Source of the DNA: Stentor roeselii
Taxonomy: Eukaryota; Ciliophora; Heterotrichea; Heterotrichida; Stentoridae
Length of the DNA stretch: 64,000 bases
Direction of reading: 5' to 3'
NCBI GenBank assembly: GCA_006503475.1
Contig: RSEH01000166.1
Coordinates: 44,302-108,301, forward strand
Part shown: piece by piece, positions 18,234 through 27,191 of the stretch
Layout of the letters: every line of letters begins with the position of its first letter
Position numbering within the stretch: position 1 is the first letter of the stretch
Program-made: the position numbers and the translations under genes
Notes under the pieces: generated by a model
The model's database searches: none
What the model was told of the DNA's origin: nothing
Seen by the model: only the letters and a program-made list of their open reading frames with translations

Positions 18234-21200
18234 TTAACTTTTTTTCGATTCCACATAAGTGAGTAGCTTCTCCAAATAATCTAAAGCATGTTTACTAGTC
18301 TTAAACTTTTTCTTCACTTCATCAACCTTATTTTCCCACCCATTTTCCCTTTCAACATCTTCCAACCTAACACAAATAACTCTATCTACAAGTTTGTAAA
18401 CTTTTCCACACAAATTGATTCCACTAGAAAAATTAATGCAAGATTCAATCATCTCTCTTTTAAAATCGGAAAATCCTTCTTGATTAAAAACATCATCATA
18501 CATTTTCCTATAAAACAAAGTAAATTCCTTCATTTTGTTTAAAAACTGTTCTTTTTTAATTCCCTTCTTAACCGCCAAGACCTTATCATGATATTCCTGC
18601 GTCCATCCTCGAATGCCAGGAAAAGGATTACAAACAGTATGCCCATGTCTATTAGGACTGCCTTCAGGGCGAGAACAAACCTGTTCCTTCCTCAATTCAG
18701 CCTCAATTTTCTCTTTCAATTCCGGAATTACTGAAAACTTTTCTAAAATTTTCCCAGAAAATCTTTTCAACTGCGATGGAGGAGCCTTGGTCCAGTTTCC
18801 AATGACTAAAGCTTGTCCTAAAGTTTCCAATCTTTTAAGAAATCCTTCATCATCTGCCTTGATACCTTCAAGTGCATCAATAACATCCATTCTTGAGAAC
18901 TTTAGGTAAACTTCAGCTATTTTTCCATCGATTTTTTCTAGTTGTCTGTTGAAGTCTTCTATTGTTTCTCCTTGAAGTTTAGAGACCTGGTCAAGCATTC
19001 TTCTTGAAATTTCTGCTTTTCTTCGAAGGTTCCAGTCGGAGAATGTCGGGGTTAAAAATTTGTTGATTATTTCAATGCAAGCTTCAGTTAAAACTTTTTC
19101 ATTTACTCGTTCAAGAGAAGGTCTTTTCCATTCTTTGGTGTTCTCGTCGAGGTCGTATCTTTTGGTTCGTTTTCGAAGTAAAAAGGACTCGACGAAGATT
19201 TCTTCGAGGATTGAATCATTTAAGACTTGATCTAGTCTTTTATCTGCTGGGATCTTGTTGCATGCTGAGTTGAAGTTGCTCTCGAGAAGGTCTGCTCGGA
19301 GGATCATGCAAAATAATTTGAAAACTTTTTTTGATGAATTCATCATTTTTCCAGATTCTTGCATTTTTTTAGCTACCTTTTGCAAGAAATCTGCAGTGAT
19401 ACCAGTTTTTTCTTTGCAGATTGTTTCGAAGTCATGAATTCCGGAAAAGGGGTCAAAACTTTCAATATCCTTAAGACAAACAAAAGCTTCAGCAACATCT
19501 CTATCACTAGGAAGTTGACTTTTATAATCCACAAATTTTTCATTATCCACTTTTTTCAACTCCCAAGCGACAATATCAGCCGAAAGTTCTTCAAACAATA
19601 TTCTAAGCGAAGTACTCATCTGCTGAGGTTCATGATGTCCAAAGAAGCTTAAGTACCCAGCGATTAACTTCGAAACATGATCAACAGGATTAAGTTGCAA
19701 GCCTTGTTTCAAAGCAGAAAAAACAGAAGGAACGACCTGATAAGCCGAGCACCTAAGCGAATGAGCCACACATCTAATCATTTCCCATTCAACATCCATC
19801 AAATCCTTCCCCTTTCCCTTCCCTCTAATCAAGAACCAGAAAACCGAAGCCTGCAGTCCTTGAACAATAGAAGGAAAGACTTTAAAAGACCCAGAAATCA
19901 AATGACTCTGAATCAATCCCTGCAAAGTCGGGAAAAAACTAAGAGATTTGTAAATATCTGACAATTTTCTATCATTCGGATGAGCGATGATCAAAGCAGC
20001 ACTGTTTTTATTCAAAGAAACTGGAGCGACATAGTTGTTATCCTCTCCACGAAGTAAAATCGCTGCAGAGGCACTTAAAGAACTGGAAAACTCGATATTC
20101 GTGATTGAAGCCGCCCAGGCATCAGCGAAGTCAGGGTTTTTATTAACGTCTAAAGGAAATTTCACGTTTATTAACTTGACAAGGCAAAGCTGCAGGATCA
20201 GGTCCATCCATTCAGACAGTTCTTGCTCTGATACTGGAATACTCGGCAGGTCCTTCAAAGAGGATGCGAGCTTCGCGAGGCTCACCATGCACTCGATTTG
20301 ATCAGCTTTCTCGTCATTTGAAAGATCTTCACACAGTCGACGTTTTAATAAAGGAAGACTCTCGAGATAGTTGTTTAAAAGTTTTAGTTCCCAGTCGTAT
20401 TTAGAGTCAGTTTCTTTTAGCTTTGAAAGAAGCAGCTTCAGGTCATTTGTTGAAGAGTCAAGAAGATTATCGTCGCTTAAATTTGACCCTGTCGTGTGGA
20501 GAAGGGATAAAAGGAAGACTTTTATTGACTTTGACATGTGCTCAGCGTTTACAGCTCGGCAACGCTTTGAAGCTTTTTTACCTGAAAATCGATCGAAGGT
20601 CGTTTTGAAGAGATTTAAGATTTTTTCTAAGACTTGTTGTGATGTTGATAGTTTTGGATATTCTTTTGTCACTTTTGATGATTCGATTGGGTCTTCCTCG
20701 GTTATTTCAAAGGATTCTTCGCAGATGTCTAGGATACCGAAAGCTTTTGATAGTTGGTCGATGTCTAGGGTGTTCATAAGCTGCAGGTCTCGGGATTCGG
20801 ATAGTTTTTGGAAGGAGTCGAGCAGTAGGCTTAAACCGTTTGCTAGAATCTTACTGTCTGGCGATTTGGGACAGAGGACTAGACCTTCTGTCATTACAGC
20901 TGCTTGATGAAACCAGGTATCATTTAAAGAAGATCCATACAATACCGGCACAAATGTAACATTAAGTGAATCAATAATTTCGCATAAAACCACAAAAACA
21001 TCAGTATCTTCAAATTTTTTCTCTCTAAGCCATTTCCTCTCATCCTGCGTTTCTGTGCCATCTCCAAAGCACTTATGATGTGGAGGTGCATCAGTGATGA
21101 TAAAGACCAGCAAGTTCTGACTACTTTCAAACGTATCTAATAACGAAGCAACACCAGCAGTCACGTTTTCAGGTCCATCTCCTCCTCCAGCATTAACAGA

Positions 21201-21479
21201 AGGCATATCAGGAGGTCTGCACAATTTAATATCTTTAGTATAAGCCACAAGCTGCTCAGCTTTAAGTCCCTGAGGAGATTTGCTGACATGGCATCCAGGA
21301 TTTTCAGTGAAAGTCCAGATATGAACATCAATGAAAGGCCTGTCATTTTTGCAGAACTCAGCGACCATTTCCTTTACTCCTTCAATTTGAGTACCCATGC
21401 TTCCAGTGATATCAACAAGAAAGACGACCTGAAGTGATGCGGCTTGTTTTGAGCTATCATCAGATGAGATCAAGTCCAT
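18234..21479 (-). CDS. large von Willebrand factor A domain protein
   Basis: 1081 residues. Residues ~15-215 form a VWA domain with a complete metal site start (DITGSM at 23-28), a conserved GGGDGPENV segment and FIITDAPPHH, resembling the intracellular VWA of alpha-kinase-like proteins (VwkA type). No kinase domain follows; the remaining ~850 residues are mostly helical with no motif I recognise. There is no signal peptide, so it is probably cytoplasmic. It shares a 47-bp divergent promoter with the Cys-finger gene at 21527. In related proteins the VWA domain mediates metal-dependent protein contacts; the partner here is unknown. Confidence 0.85.
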   Translation of the reverse strand: MDLISSDDSSKQAASLQVVFLVDITGSMGTQIEGVKEMVAEFCKNDRPFIDVHIWTFTENPGCHVSKSPQGLKAEQLVAYTKDIKLCRPPDMPSVNAGGGDGPENVTAGVASLLDTFESSQNLLVFIITDAPPHHKCFGDGTETQDERKWLREKKFEDTDVFVVLCEIIDSLNVTFVPVLYGSSLNDTWFHQAAVMTEGLVLCPKSPDSKILANGLSLLLDSFQKLSESRDLQLMNTLDIDQLSKAFGILDICEESFEITEEDPIESSKVTKEYPKLSTSQQVLEKILNLFKTTFDRFSGKKASKRCRAVNAEHMSKSIKVFLLSLLHTTGSNLSDDNLLDSSTNDLKLLLSKLKETDSKYDWELKLLNNYLESLPLLKRRLCEDLSNDEKADQIECMVSLAKLASSLKDLPSIPVSEQELSEWMDLILQLCLVKLINVKFPLDVNKNPDFADAWAASITNIEFSSSLSASAAILLRGEDNNYVAPVSLNKNSAALIIAHPNDRKLSDIYKSLSFFPTLQGLIQSHLISGSFKVFPSIVQGLQASVFWFLIRGKGKGKDLMDVEWEMIRCVAHSLRCSAYQVVPSVFSALKQGLQLNPVDHVSKLIAGYLSFFGHHEPQQMSTSLRILFEELSADIVAWELKKVDNEKFVDYKSQLPSDRDVAEAFVCLKDIESFDPFSGIHDFETICKEKTGITADFLQKVAKKMQESGKMMNSSKKVFKLFCMILRADLLESNFNSACNKIPADKRLDQVLNDSILEEIFVESFLLRKRTKRYDLDENTKEWKRPSLERVNEKVLTEACIEIINKFLTPTFSDWNLRRKAEISRRMLDQVSKLQGETIEDFNRQLEKIDGKIAEVYLKFSRMDVIDALEGIKADDEGFLKRLETLGQALVIGNWTKAPPSQLKRFSGKILEKFSVIPELKEKIEAELRKEQVCSRPEGSPNRHGHTVCNPFPGIRGWTQEYHDKVLAVKKGIKKEQFLNKMKEFTLFYRKMYDDVFNQEGFSDFKREMIESCINFSSGINLCGKVYKLVDRVICVRLEDVERENGWENKVDEVKKKFKTSKHALDYLEKLLTYVESKKS

Positions 21480-21526
21480 TTTTACTATTTCACTAATTTA
21501 ACTTAATAGTAAAAAATAGTCTATAA
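21480..21526. promoter_or_regulatory. 47-bp divergent promoter with perfect inverted repeat
   Basis: TTTTACTATT at 21480-21489 and AATAGTAAAA at 21505-21514 are exact reverse complements, 15 nt apart, placing the same element just before each start codon. CTATAA precedes the plus-strand ATG directly. Confidence 0.6.
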
Positions 21527-22588
21527 ATGATATCACAAGCTAAGACATTTTATGTCAATCGTCAAGGACTTACATCTCTTTCGGTTTTTGGTGGAAATAC
21601 TCTTCCATCTAGTCTTGTTATTGGATTAATTGAAATTTGTGCGATTCTTAATGAGTCTAGTATGGGAAATCATGTAAAAAATATTTCGCATGAATTTCAA
21701 GAGATGATTGGAATTTCACAAGCATTTCTTCCTGAATACAGTCAACAATTAGGGTACCTTTTAGAAGTTTTTAACTACGTTATTATTCAAAGACCACCTA
21801 TGAAGGCATTAGATGATCTGGATAAATTGTTTATCAACATACCAGAAAGACTTGATTGTATTTATTTAGCTTCTAAAGCACTTATTGCAGGAATGATGAT
21901 TAATAAATTACGATCAGCAAATGAACAATCGAAAATTGATAATTTCTTTAAAGATGAGGACTATACCGACTTCAGTGCGAATATTCTCCTTGTATTTTGC
22001 AACAAGTTTTTAGTATGCATCAAGGAATATGAAGATAATCAAGTTGAAGGTCTTTCCAAGCCTGATAAAGCTGGTGTCTTCCCATTGATGCATTTATGGA
22101 AACATGACTTCAAGTACTACCTTGCAAAAACAAATGAAATGACTGAGTTGAAAAATAATCCGAATTTTAATATGAGTTTGATTGAAGACATGCCTTTTAT
22201 TTATGGAAAAGCAAAAAAATTTTGTCCTGTTGGCGCACCTCAAAAAAAACAGATAATCGTTGATTATAGAGATGACATCGCTGTCTTTAAAATAATCATC
22301 GAAAAACTGTCAGAAGAACTAAAGTCAAAAGGAGGCTTTTCTAATGAATTGACATTATTTATAAGAGAATGTCAAAGTCAAAATAGCGCTATTAGAACTT
22401 TACCTTGTCTCGTTGATTCCCCGATAAACTGCTCTTTATGCAAAGTAAAATTAAGTTCTAATAATTTTACAGAAACTAGTCACAAGGGATGTGCTATTTG
22501 TGATAGTTGTATGGTTAAAGGAAATGGAATTTGTACTAAGTGTAGAGGCGCTTTGACTAATGATGATAGATCTTTATTAGTGATTTAG
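21527..22588 (+). CDS. unknown protein with C-terminal Cys-rich (RING-like) finger
   Basis: 353 residues. The first ~290 are largely helical and unrecognised. The last ~55 hold Cys pairs: CSLC, then a His-containing spacer, then CAICDSC and CTKC, compatible with a small treble-clef or RING-type zinc site. If RING-like, it could act in ubiquitin transfer, but the spacing is unusual. It is transcribed divergently from the large VWA protein with only 47 bp between starts, which suggests co-expression. Confidence 0.75.
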   Translation: MISQAKTFYVNRQGLTSLSVFGGNTLPSSLVIGLIEICAILNESSMGNHVKNISHEFQEMIGISQAFLPEYSQQLGYLLEVFNYVIIQRPPMKALDDLDKLFINIPERLDCIYLASKALIAGMMINKLRSANEQSKIDNFFKDEDYTDFSANILLVFCNKFLVCIKEYEDNQVEGLSKPDKAGVFPLMHLWKHDFKYYLAKTNEMTELKNNPNFNMSLIEDMPFIYGKAKKFCPVGAPQKKQIIVDYRDDIAVFKIIIEKLSEELKSKGGFSNELTLFIRECQSQNSAIRTLPCLVDSPINCSLCKVKLSSNNFTETSHKGCAICDSCMVKGNGICTKCRGALTNDDRSLLVI

Positions 22589-22655
22589 TTAGATTTATTT
22601 TGTTTAATCGTGTTTTAAAGGGTTAAAGCTTTTCTTTATTGGTTATTTGGTTATT

Positions 22656-23549
22656 ATGAATGACCTGATTGAAAAACTCGGCGCTGCTGATGAAGACAAC
22701 TATATTTATCTTGATAAAGACGGAAATGCTAAGGTTTGCATTGAAATCTTGCTTCGGTGGAACCTTTTACCTAACAAGAAACTTGCTTTAACATTTAACT
22801 CTGAGTAAGTCATATCTAGTGACTCTTTGGGATATTTGAGGACTGGCATTTGTGAGTTGATGGAAAAGTATCCGATATTTTCAGGTTTGCATGCACTTAC
22901 ATGCACAAATGTGAATACAAGTAAAGGGCAACTGCCCAAATCTGGAAGAGTTGGGACTGAATTAAAGACTGGAGAAGTCGTCAATTTCGATCTCGATTCA
23001 AAAGATATCTGGTTAGACATCCAAGTCGAGTGTTCCAGTCTCTCCTTAGTGATTTTCTTCGAAGCTCGTGTAAACAAATCCTTAAAAGTCTCGACTTTCA
23101 TGCAATACCTGATTCAAATAATCAACCAAATCCTAAAAGCAAATCAAATGGAAACAAGATTCGAGATAAGCAACATGGATCTATCAAAAATGCACATCGG
23201 GGACTCAGCGAGAACTGCAAAAAACCTGAAAAGTTCTGTTTTGGGTCAAGGAAATTTACCTTCTTATTTAAAAAACATAGAAAAAGACTCACTCATTCAT
23301 GAAGTTTTTGATTATCTTGATAGAGCTGTTTTGGCTGAACTTGAAAAACATGAAGAAGTTGAAATGAAAAAAAACTTTTCTCAGTTGAGTACTGAAGTTG
23401 AAGCGAAAATGATGGAGTGCTCTGAGTTGCCGATTAGAGGACTTAGAGTTGAGAAAAAAAAGAATTTAGTCAGTCAGATTAAACCGAGACATAGAAGAGG
23501 GACACAGAAAGAAATGAGTTCTAATGTTTGTTCTTGTTTCATTTTTTAA
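22656..23549 (+). CDS. unknown protein with CaaX-like C-terminus (2 exons)
   Basis: Joining 22656-22804 and 22820-23549 gives 292 residues; the intron is 15 nt. The ATG at 22656 begins MNDLIEKLGAADEDNYIYLD. No known domain recognised; the middle looks alpha/beta (CTNVNTSKGQLPKSGR, DIWLDIQVECSSLSLVIFFE), followed by a helical part. The C-terminus is basic and ends CSCFIF; the last four residues, CFIF, fit a CaaX box whose terminal Phe would favour geranylgeranylation, with the preceding Cys available for palmitoylation. It sits 67 bp after the previous stop on the same strand. Confidence 0.8.
22805..22819 (+). other. 15-nt intron
   Basis: gtaagtcatatctag, phase 2. Unspliced, the frame hits TAA at 22806. 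Splicing joins the 5' exon, which has its own ATG, to the long downstream frame. A at position 10. Confidence 0.9.
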
Positions 23550-23606
23550 ATTATATAGATATAAAGATATAAGGATATGATATAGTTAGTCGATCTTGCT
23601 TACAAT

Positions 23607-24623
23607 ATGAATCCTTTCAACACATCAAGAATCCAAGTAAATCTTCCAGAATCCAGAACAATAAATTTCTTCAGTCTTCTTCCCAAAACAGACCAAAAAA
23701 CCCAACCCGAATCAAATGAAGACCAACAATTCTCGAAATCTCAAAAATCTCAATCAACAAACCCCGAAATTTCAAAGATCCCTCATTTTCACCAAGCAAT
23801 AAGTGATCTCATACAAAGAATCGAATACACAGACTACTATGCAAACTTCCCTGACAGTGATTCCTGTAGTTCTCTAGAGTCATTAGAAGACTTCATCGAG
23901 TTAAGCCAAGCTTCTCAAATCGTTTCACTAACCCAAGAAAGTCAGGAATATAAAAAATCTTTAACAGAAGGTTTCCACTCGATTTTAAAAGATTCGTTTA
24001 AAGATGAATTGATTTTGAATCAGATTATTCCACAAGAGAATGTAGTTAATATTGATACTCTTATAAAGGGATTCATTGATAGTGCCAGAGCTGGGCTTAT
24101 CAAAAATTTTCCTGTGATTTCCCTTGAAGATCTTGTTTTTTACTTGAAAACCTGGGTAAAAATCGAAAATGTTAAAAGAAAAGACCTGGTTTTTAAAAAA
24201 ATATCAGAAAAAACTGGAGTAAGTCTAGGAGTTGTTCAAGAACTTTGCTTAAAAAAACAGGGATCGAGTAAAACTCACATTTTACTTGAACTCAAGAAAA
24301 AGATACTCAATCTTAAGTACTATTTGAATGATTTACAGAATTCGAAGATTAAATGGAATAAAATTGCTGAAAATCAATTAGTTGATATTGAAAATCTACT
24401 TGAAAGTTGTAAAAATCTGCAGGTTTTAAAGGAAGGAGATACTTTCGATGTCGAATTATTCAAAAAGCTGCATTTGGCTGAGGTTTATCAAAAGAGGTCG
24501 AATGTTAAAATGATTAATTTCAATTCAAATGTTCAGCGGTTTTCATGTGAGCCTATTAAAGGAGTTTGTTTTGATGAAATTAATGAATTTCCTATAGATG
24601 ATTTTATTGCTTTTGATGTTTAA
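23607..24623 (+). CDS. unknown soluble protein
   Basis: 338 residues with a clear ATG 57 bp after the previous stop. No family recognised. The N-terminal 75 residues are polar and probably disordered. Residues ~180-230 contain ENVKRKDLVFKKISEKTGVS and VVQELCLKKQ, helices that could form a helix-turn-helix-like unit, but this is too weak for a function. The C-terminus is acidic (PIDDFIAFDV). No membrane segment or signal peptide. Confidence 0.65.
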   Translation: MNPFNTSRIQVNLPESRTINFFSLLPKTDQKTQPESNEDQQFSKSQKSQSTNPEISKIPHFHQAISDLIQRIEYTDYYANFPDSDSCSSLESLEDFIELSQASQIVSLTQESQEYKKSLTEGFHSILKDSFKDELILNQIIPQENVVNIDTLIKGFIDSARAGLIKNFPVISLEDLVFYLKTWVKIENVKRKDLVFKKISEKTGVSLGVVQELCLKKQGSSKTHILLELKKKILNLKYYLNDLQNSKIKWNKIAENQLVDIENLLESCKNLQVLKEGDTFDVELFKKLHLAEVYQKRSNVKMINFNSNVQRFSCEPIKGVCFDEINEFPIDDFIAFDV

Positions 24624-24732
24624 TAATTTTAAGTAGCTTAAACTATCTCCCTTCCCAAGACCTAAATAAAAACTCTAAATTTCTAAGATCTATTTAAACA
24701 TTTCTAAAAGCCCCCCAGATCATTGGTTATAG

Positions 24733-25284
24733 ATGGAGGTTAAGCTACCCGAGAAGCGAGGCAAAAAAGACTCAACAGAATTTTACACTCTTTCAAAGCT
24801 CTACTTCGACAAATCAATCAGAATGCAAGTCTGCGTCTTCAACGCAGTAGGTTACAGAAAAGCCTTTTACTACCCATTCGACTTCCTTTCCGATGAAAAC
24901 AAGAATTTGATAGAAGAATTCAATAAAACTAAAGAAAAAAAACAGTCTCCTGTCAAGTCTCTCATCGAAACTCAAGAAGAAGTAAAAACGAGCATGAAAA
25001 ATAAAAAGCGAGCCTTACCAAAAACGCCTCAAAAGGAAATCAAAGAAATAAAAAAACCTATCCTTGCGAGTTTAGGAAAAAATTATAAAAAAGGAAATTA
25101 TTTGTTTGACAAACCTGTTAAAATCATTGGATGTGACTTCAAAGATCACTTGGTTTATTATGTTTTGTTCAATTGTAAACAGGAGGTCAGGAATCCTGGA
25201 GTTATTTCGCATGATGTCATGATTCAGAAGTTCCCTGAATTGCTTATTGAGTACCTGGCAAAGTCCAAGGTTAGACTTGGTTAA
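24733..25284 (+). CDS. small protein with chromo-shadow-like C-terminal domain
   Basis: 183 residues. The last ~60 (KPVKIIGCDFKDHLVYYVLF, a short loop, then VMIQKFPELLIEYLAKSKV) resemble the chromo-shadow domain of HP1 proteins: an E/K-x-I-I-G start, strands with a Y-x-V core, then a P-x-x-x-I-x-Y-x helix. The middle is a basic linker. The N-terminal part (FYTLSKLYFDKSIRMQVCVF) is not a clear chromodomain. If correct, it may dimerise and bind PxVxL-type peptides in chromatin. An unrelated small beta-barrel is an alternative. Confidence 0.6.
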   Translation: MEVKLPEKRGKKDSTEFYTLSKLYFDKSIRMQVCVFNAVGYRKAFYYPFDFLSDENKNLIEEFNKTKEKKQSPVKSLIETQEEVKTSMKNKKRALPKTPQKEIKEIKKPILASLGKNYKKGNYLFDKPVKIIGCDFKDHLVYYVLFNCKQEVRNPGVISHDVMIQKFPELLIEYLAKSKVRLG

Positions 25285-25457
25285 TTATCTTAGATTAGGT
25301 TAGGATTATTTTAATTTTTCATGAAGGTGATAGATAATCGAATTAGGAACAGAGTTTGGGCTATCTTTACAAAAGTTTTGATGCGAATGAAATTGTTTTA
25401 AAAATTTTAAGGTTTTAATATTATTAAGATTTTGAAGTTATTATGTCTTAGTCATAC

Positions 25458-26954
25458 CTATAAATCATAATGTCCAGAATGAAAAGTTCTCCTAATCAAC
25501 TCAGCAAATAAATCCCTCCACTTAATTTGAACACAACTGCTATAATTCCTTGGATACTTTTTAGCCTCCCAGCTATTATACAAGAACCTATCATTCGGCC
25601 TTGTAACTCCCCAAGTATAACTATAAAATTCCTTTTCCCTATTCTGCAATCCCCTAACCTTTTCAATTCCCTTCGGAATCAACCCAAAGAAGTTCTTTTC
25701 TTGATCCCTCTGATCAACTTTGACAAGCCCGGCACAATCCGGAAAAACACTTTTCGCACAAATAGCCTGAACAGTCTTAACCAAAAAATCCACTTCAACT
25801 GAAATTTTCCTGGAAATCCAAAAAATAATGACAACAGTTCCAAAAAACACTCCAACAGAAATTCCTAAAACCATCCAAAAAATGACAGTATTCGTTTTTT
25901 CAAAGACTTTTTCAGTACTCTGACTGAAGACATCTTGGATATTTTCATATCCACAAACAAATAAAAAATGTGTAGTCTTGTTAATAACAGAAGGTTTAAT
26001 AAGGTTTCTAAAGCAAAAAACACTAGACCCTGACTGATCTTGAAATCGATATCGATGGTGAATGTTAGTCGTTTCATCAATAGCCTTCATCCACAGACTT
26101 TGAGGGAATCCAGTGAGTTCAGTGTCGTTAAGCCTTGCAGTTTCTCCAGTCCATGATTTGGGCATGGTGACGATGATGCCACTGGCAGAGACTAGCAAGA
26201 AGAATCCATTTCTAGGTAAAGAGCTGGTTGATAGTCTATTTCTGATTGACTTTAAAGTGATGTCAGCGGCAGAGACTCCGAGAAATTGACTGTAACATGT
26301 GATTGCATGGCTTGTTGAGATAATCCATTCACCTGAAAAAGCGTCTGCGTAAGGCTCTGTGAAGACTGGCTCGCCAATGGTCCTCTTCGCTGTGTAGTAC
26401 CATTCTCGAATCGACGGCGTGTATCCCACTGGCATTGTAATCGGCGGGTAGATGTGTATCAAGTCGTCTATTTCAAACCCTTGGTACAACTGCAAAAAAT
26501 TCTCTGATTTAAGTGAAGGCAAAATCGCATCTAATGAAGATTCATTTGAAACTAGTTCTTTTCCTGTAATCGAAACCTCGCTTTTACTTGAAAAAAGACT
26601 GATGTCTAAAGAAATCGCTTCGGTGTAGTTGAATGTTCCTTTTCCTTTCACTAAAGGAAATCTTTCTTCGCAGATGTCGGAAGATAAACGAGCCAGGTAT
26701 GTCGGAAGAGCTAAAAAATAACTGAACTCTGTTGTTATCGATTTCGCGTTCAACTGCATCAGTCGGATCATCTCTTCTTCTTGAATTGAATCGACAAGGT
26801 CATCTGTTTCTTCAATCAACTTTTCCTTTAACCAGTAGATCAGGTAGTAAGATATCAGGATTAAAAAAGCTATCAGAATACTTGAAGATATTGTAAAAAG
26901 AAGCTGAAGTTGCTTTGCCAGAGAAAGTTCTTTGAATTTTTTCAAGAGTTTCAT
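25458..26954 (-). CDS. Cache-domain membrane sensor protein
   Basis: 498 residues with two membrane spans: residues ~17-45 (FTISSSILIAFLILISYYLI) and ~353-378. Between them lies an extracellular dCache-like region: EMIRLMQLNAKSITTEFSYF, then VGYTPSIREWYYTAKR and GEPVFTEPYADAFSGEWIIS, which match the W-Y-x-x-A and Y-x-D-x-x-x-G blocks of Cache domains. The cytoplasmic tail is ~120 residues with no kinase, cyclase or methyl-accepting region that I can see. Such proteins sense small extracellular ligands; how the signal leaves is unclear. It is divergent from the PAS/TmcB-like gene with 237 bp between starts. Confidence 0.82.
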   Translation of the reverse strand: MKLLKKFKELSLAKQLQLLFTISSSILIAFLILISYYLIYWLKEKLIEETDDLVDSIQEEEMIRLMQLNAKSITTEFSYFLALPTYLARLSSDICEERFPLVKGKGTFNYTEAISLDISLFSSKSEVSITGKELVSNESSLDAILPSLKSENFLQLYQGFEIDDLIHIYPPITMPVGYTPSIREWYYTAKRTIGEPVFTEPYADAFSGEWIISTSHAITCYSQFLGVSAADITLKSIRNRLSTSSLPRNGFFLLVSASGIIVTMPKSWTGETARLNDTELTGFPQSLWMKAIDETTNIHHRYRFQDQSGSSVFCFRNLIKPSVINKTTHFLFVCGYENIQDVFSQSTEKVFEKTNTVIFWMVLGISVGVFFGTVVIIFWISRKISVEVDFLVKTVQAICAKSVFPDCAGLVKVDQRDQEKNFFGLIPKGIEKVRGLQNREKEFYSYTWGVTRPNDRFLYNSWEAKKYPRNYSSCVQIKWRDLFAELIRRTFHSGHYDL

Positions 26955-27191
26955 GGAATTATCGAGATATAGAAGCTGGGAATATTTTCTATTTTTAGAT
27001 TTGATTTTGAAAGATTTTTATAGAGAATGGGTCAATATAAGAATGATTGTAGAGGTGAAAAATTGTTTTTTAAATAGATGAATTAGGAAAATGACAGGAA
27101 GAAGTGGTTGTTAGTTGTGAATAAATTTAATATTTATGAGAATTTTAATTAATCGATTGAAACTTTAGAATGTGTTTCATGATACTTATAA

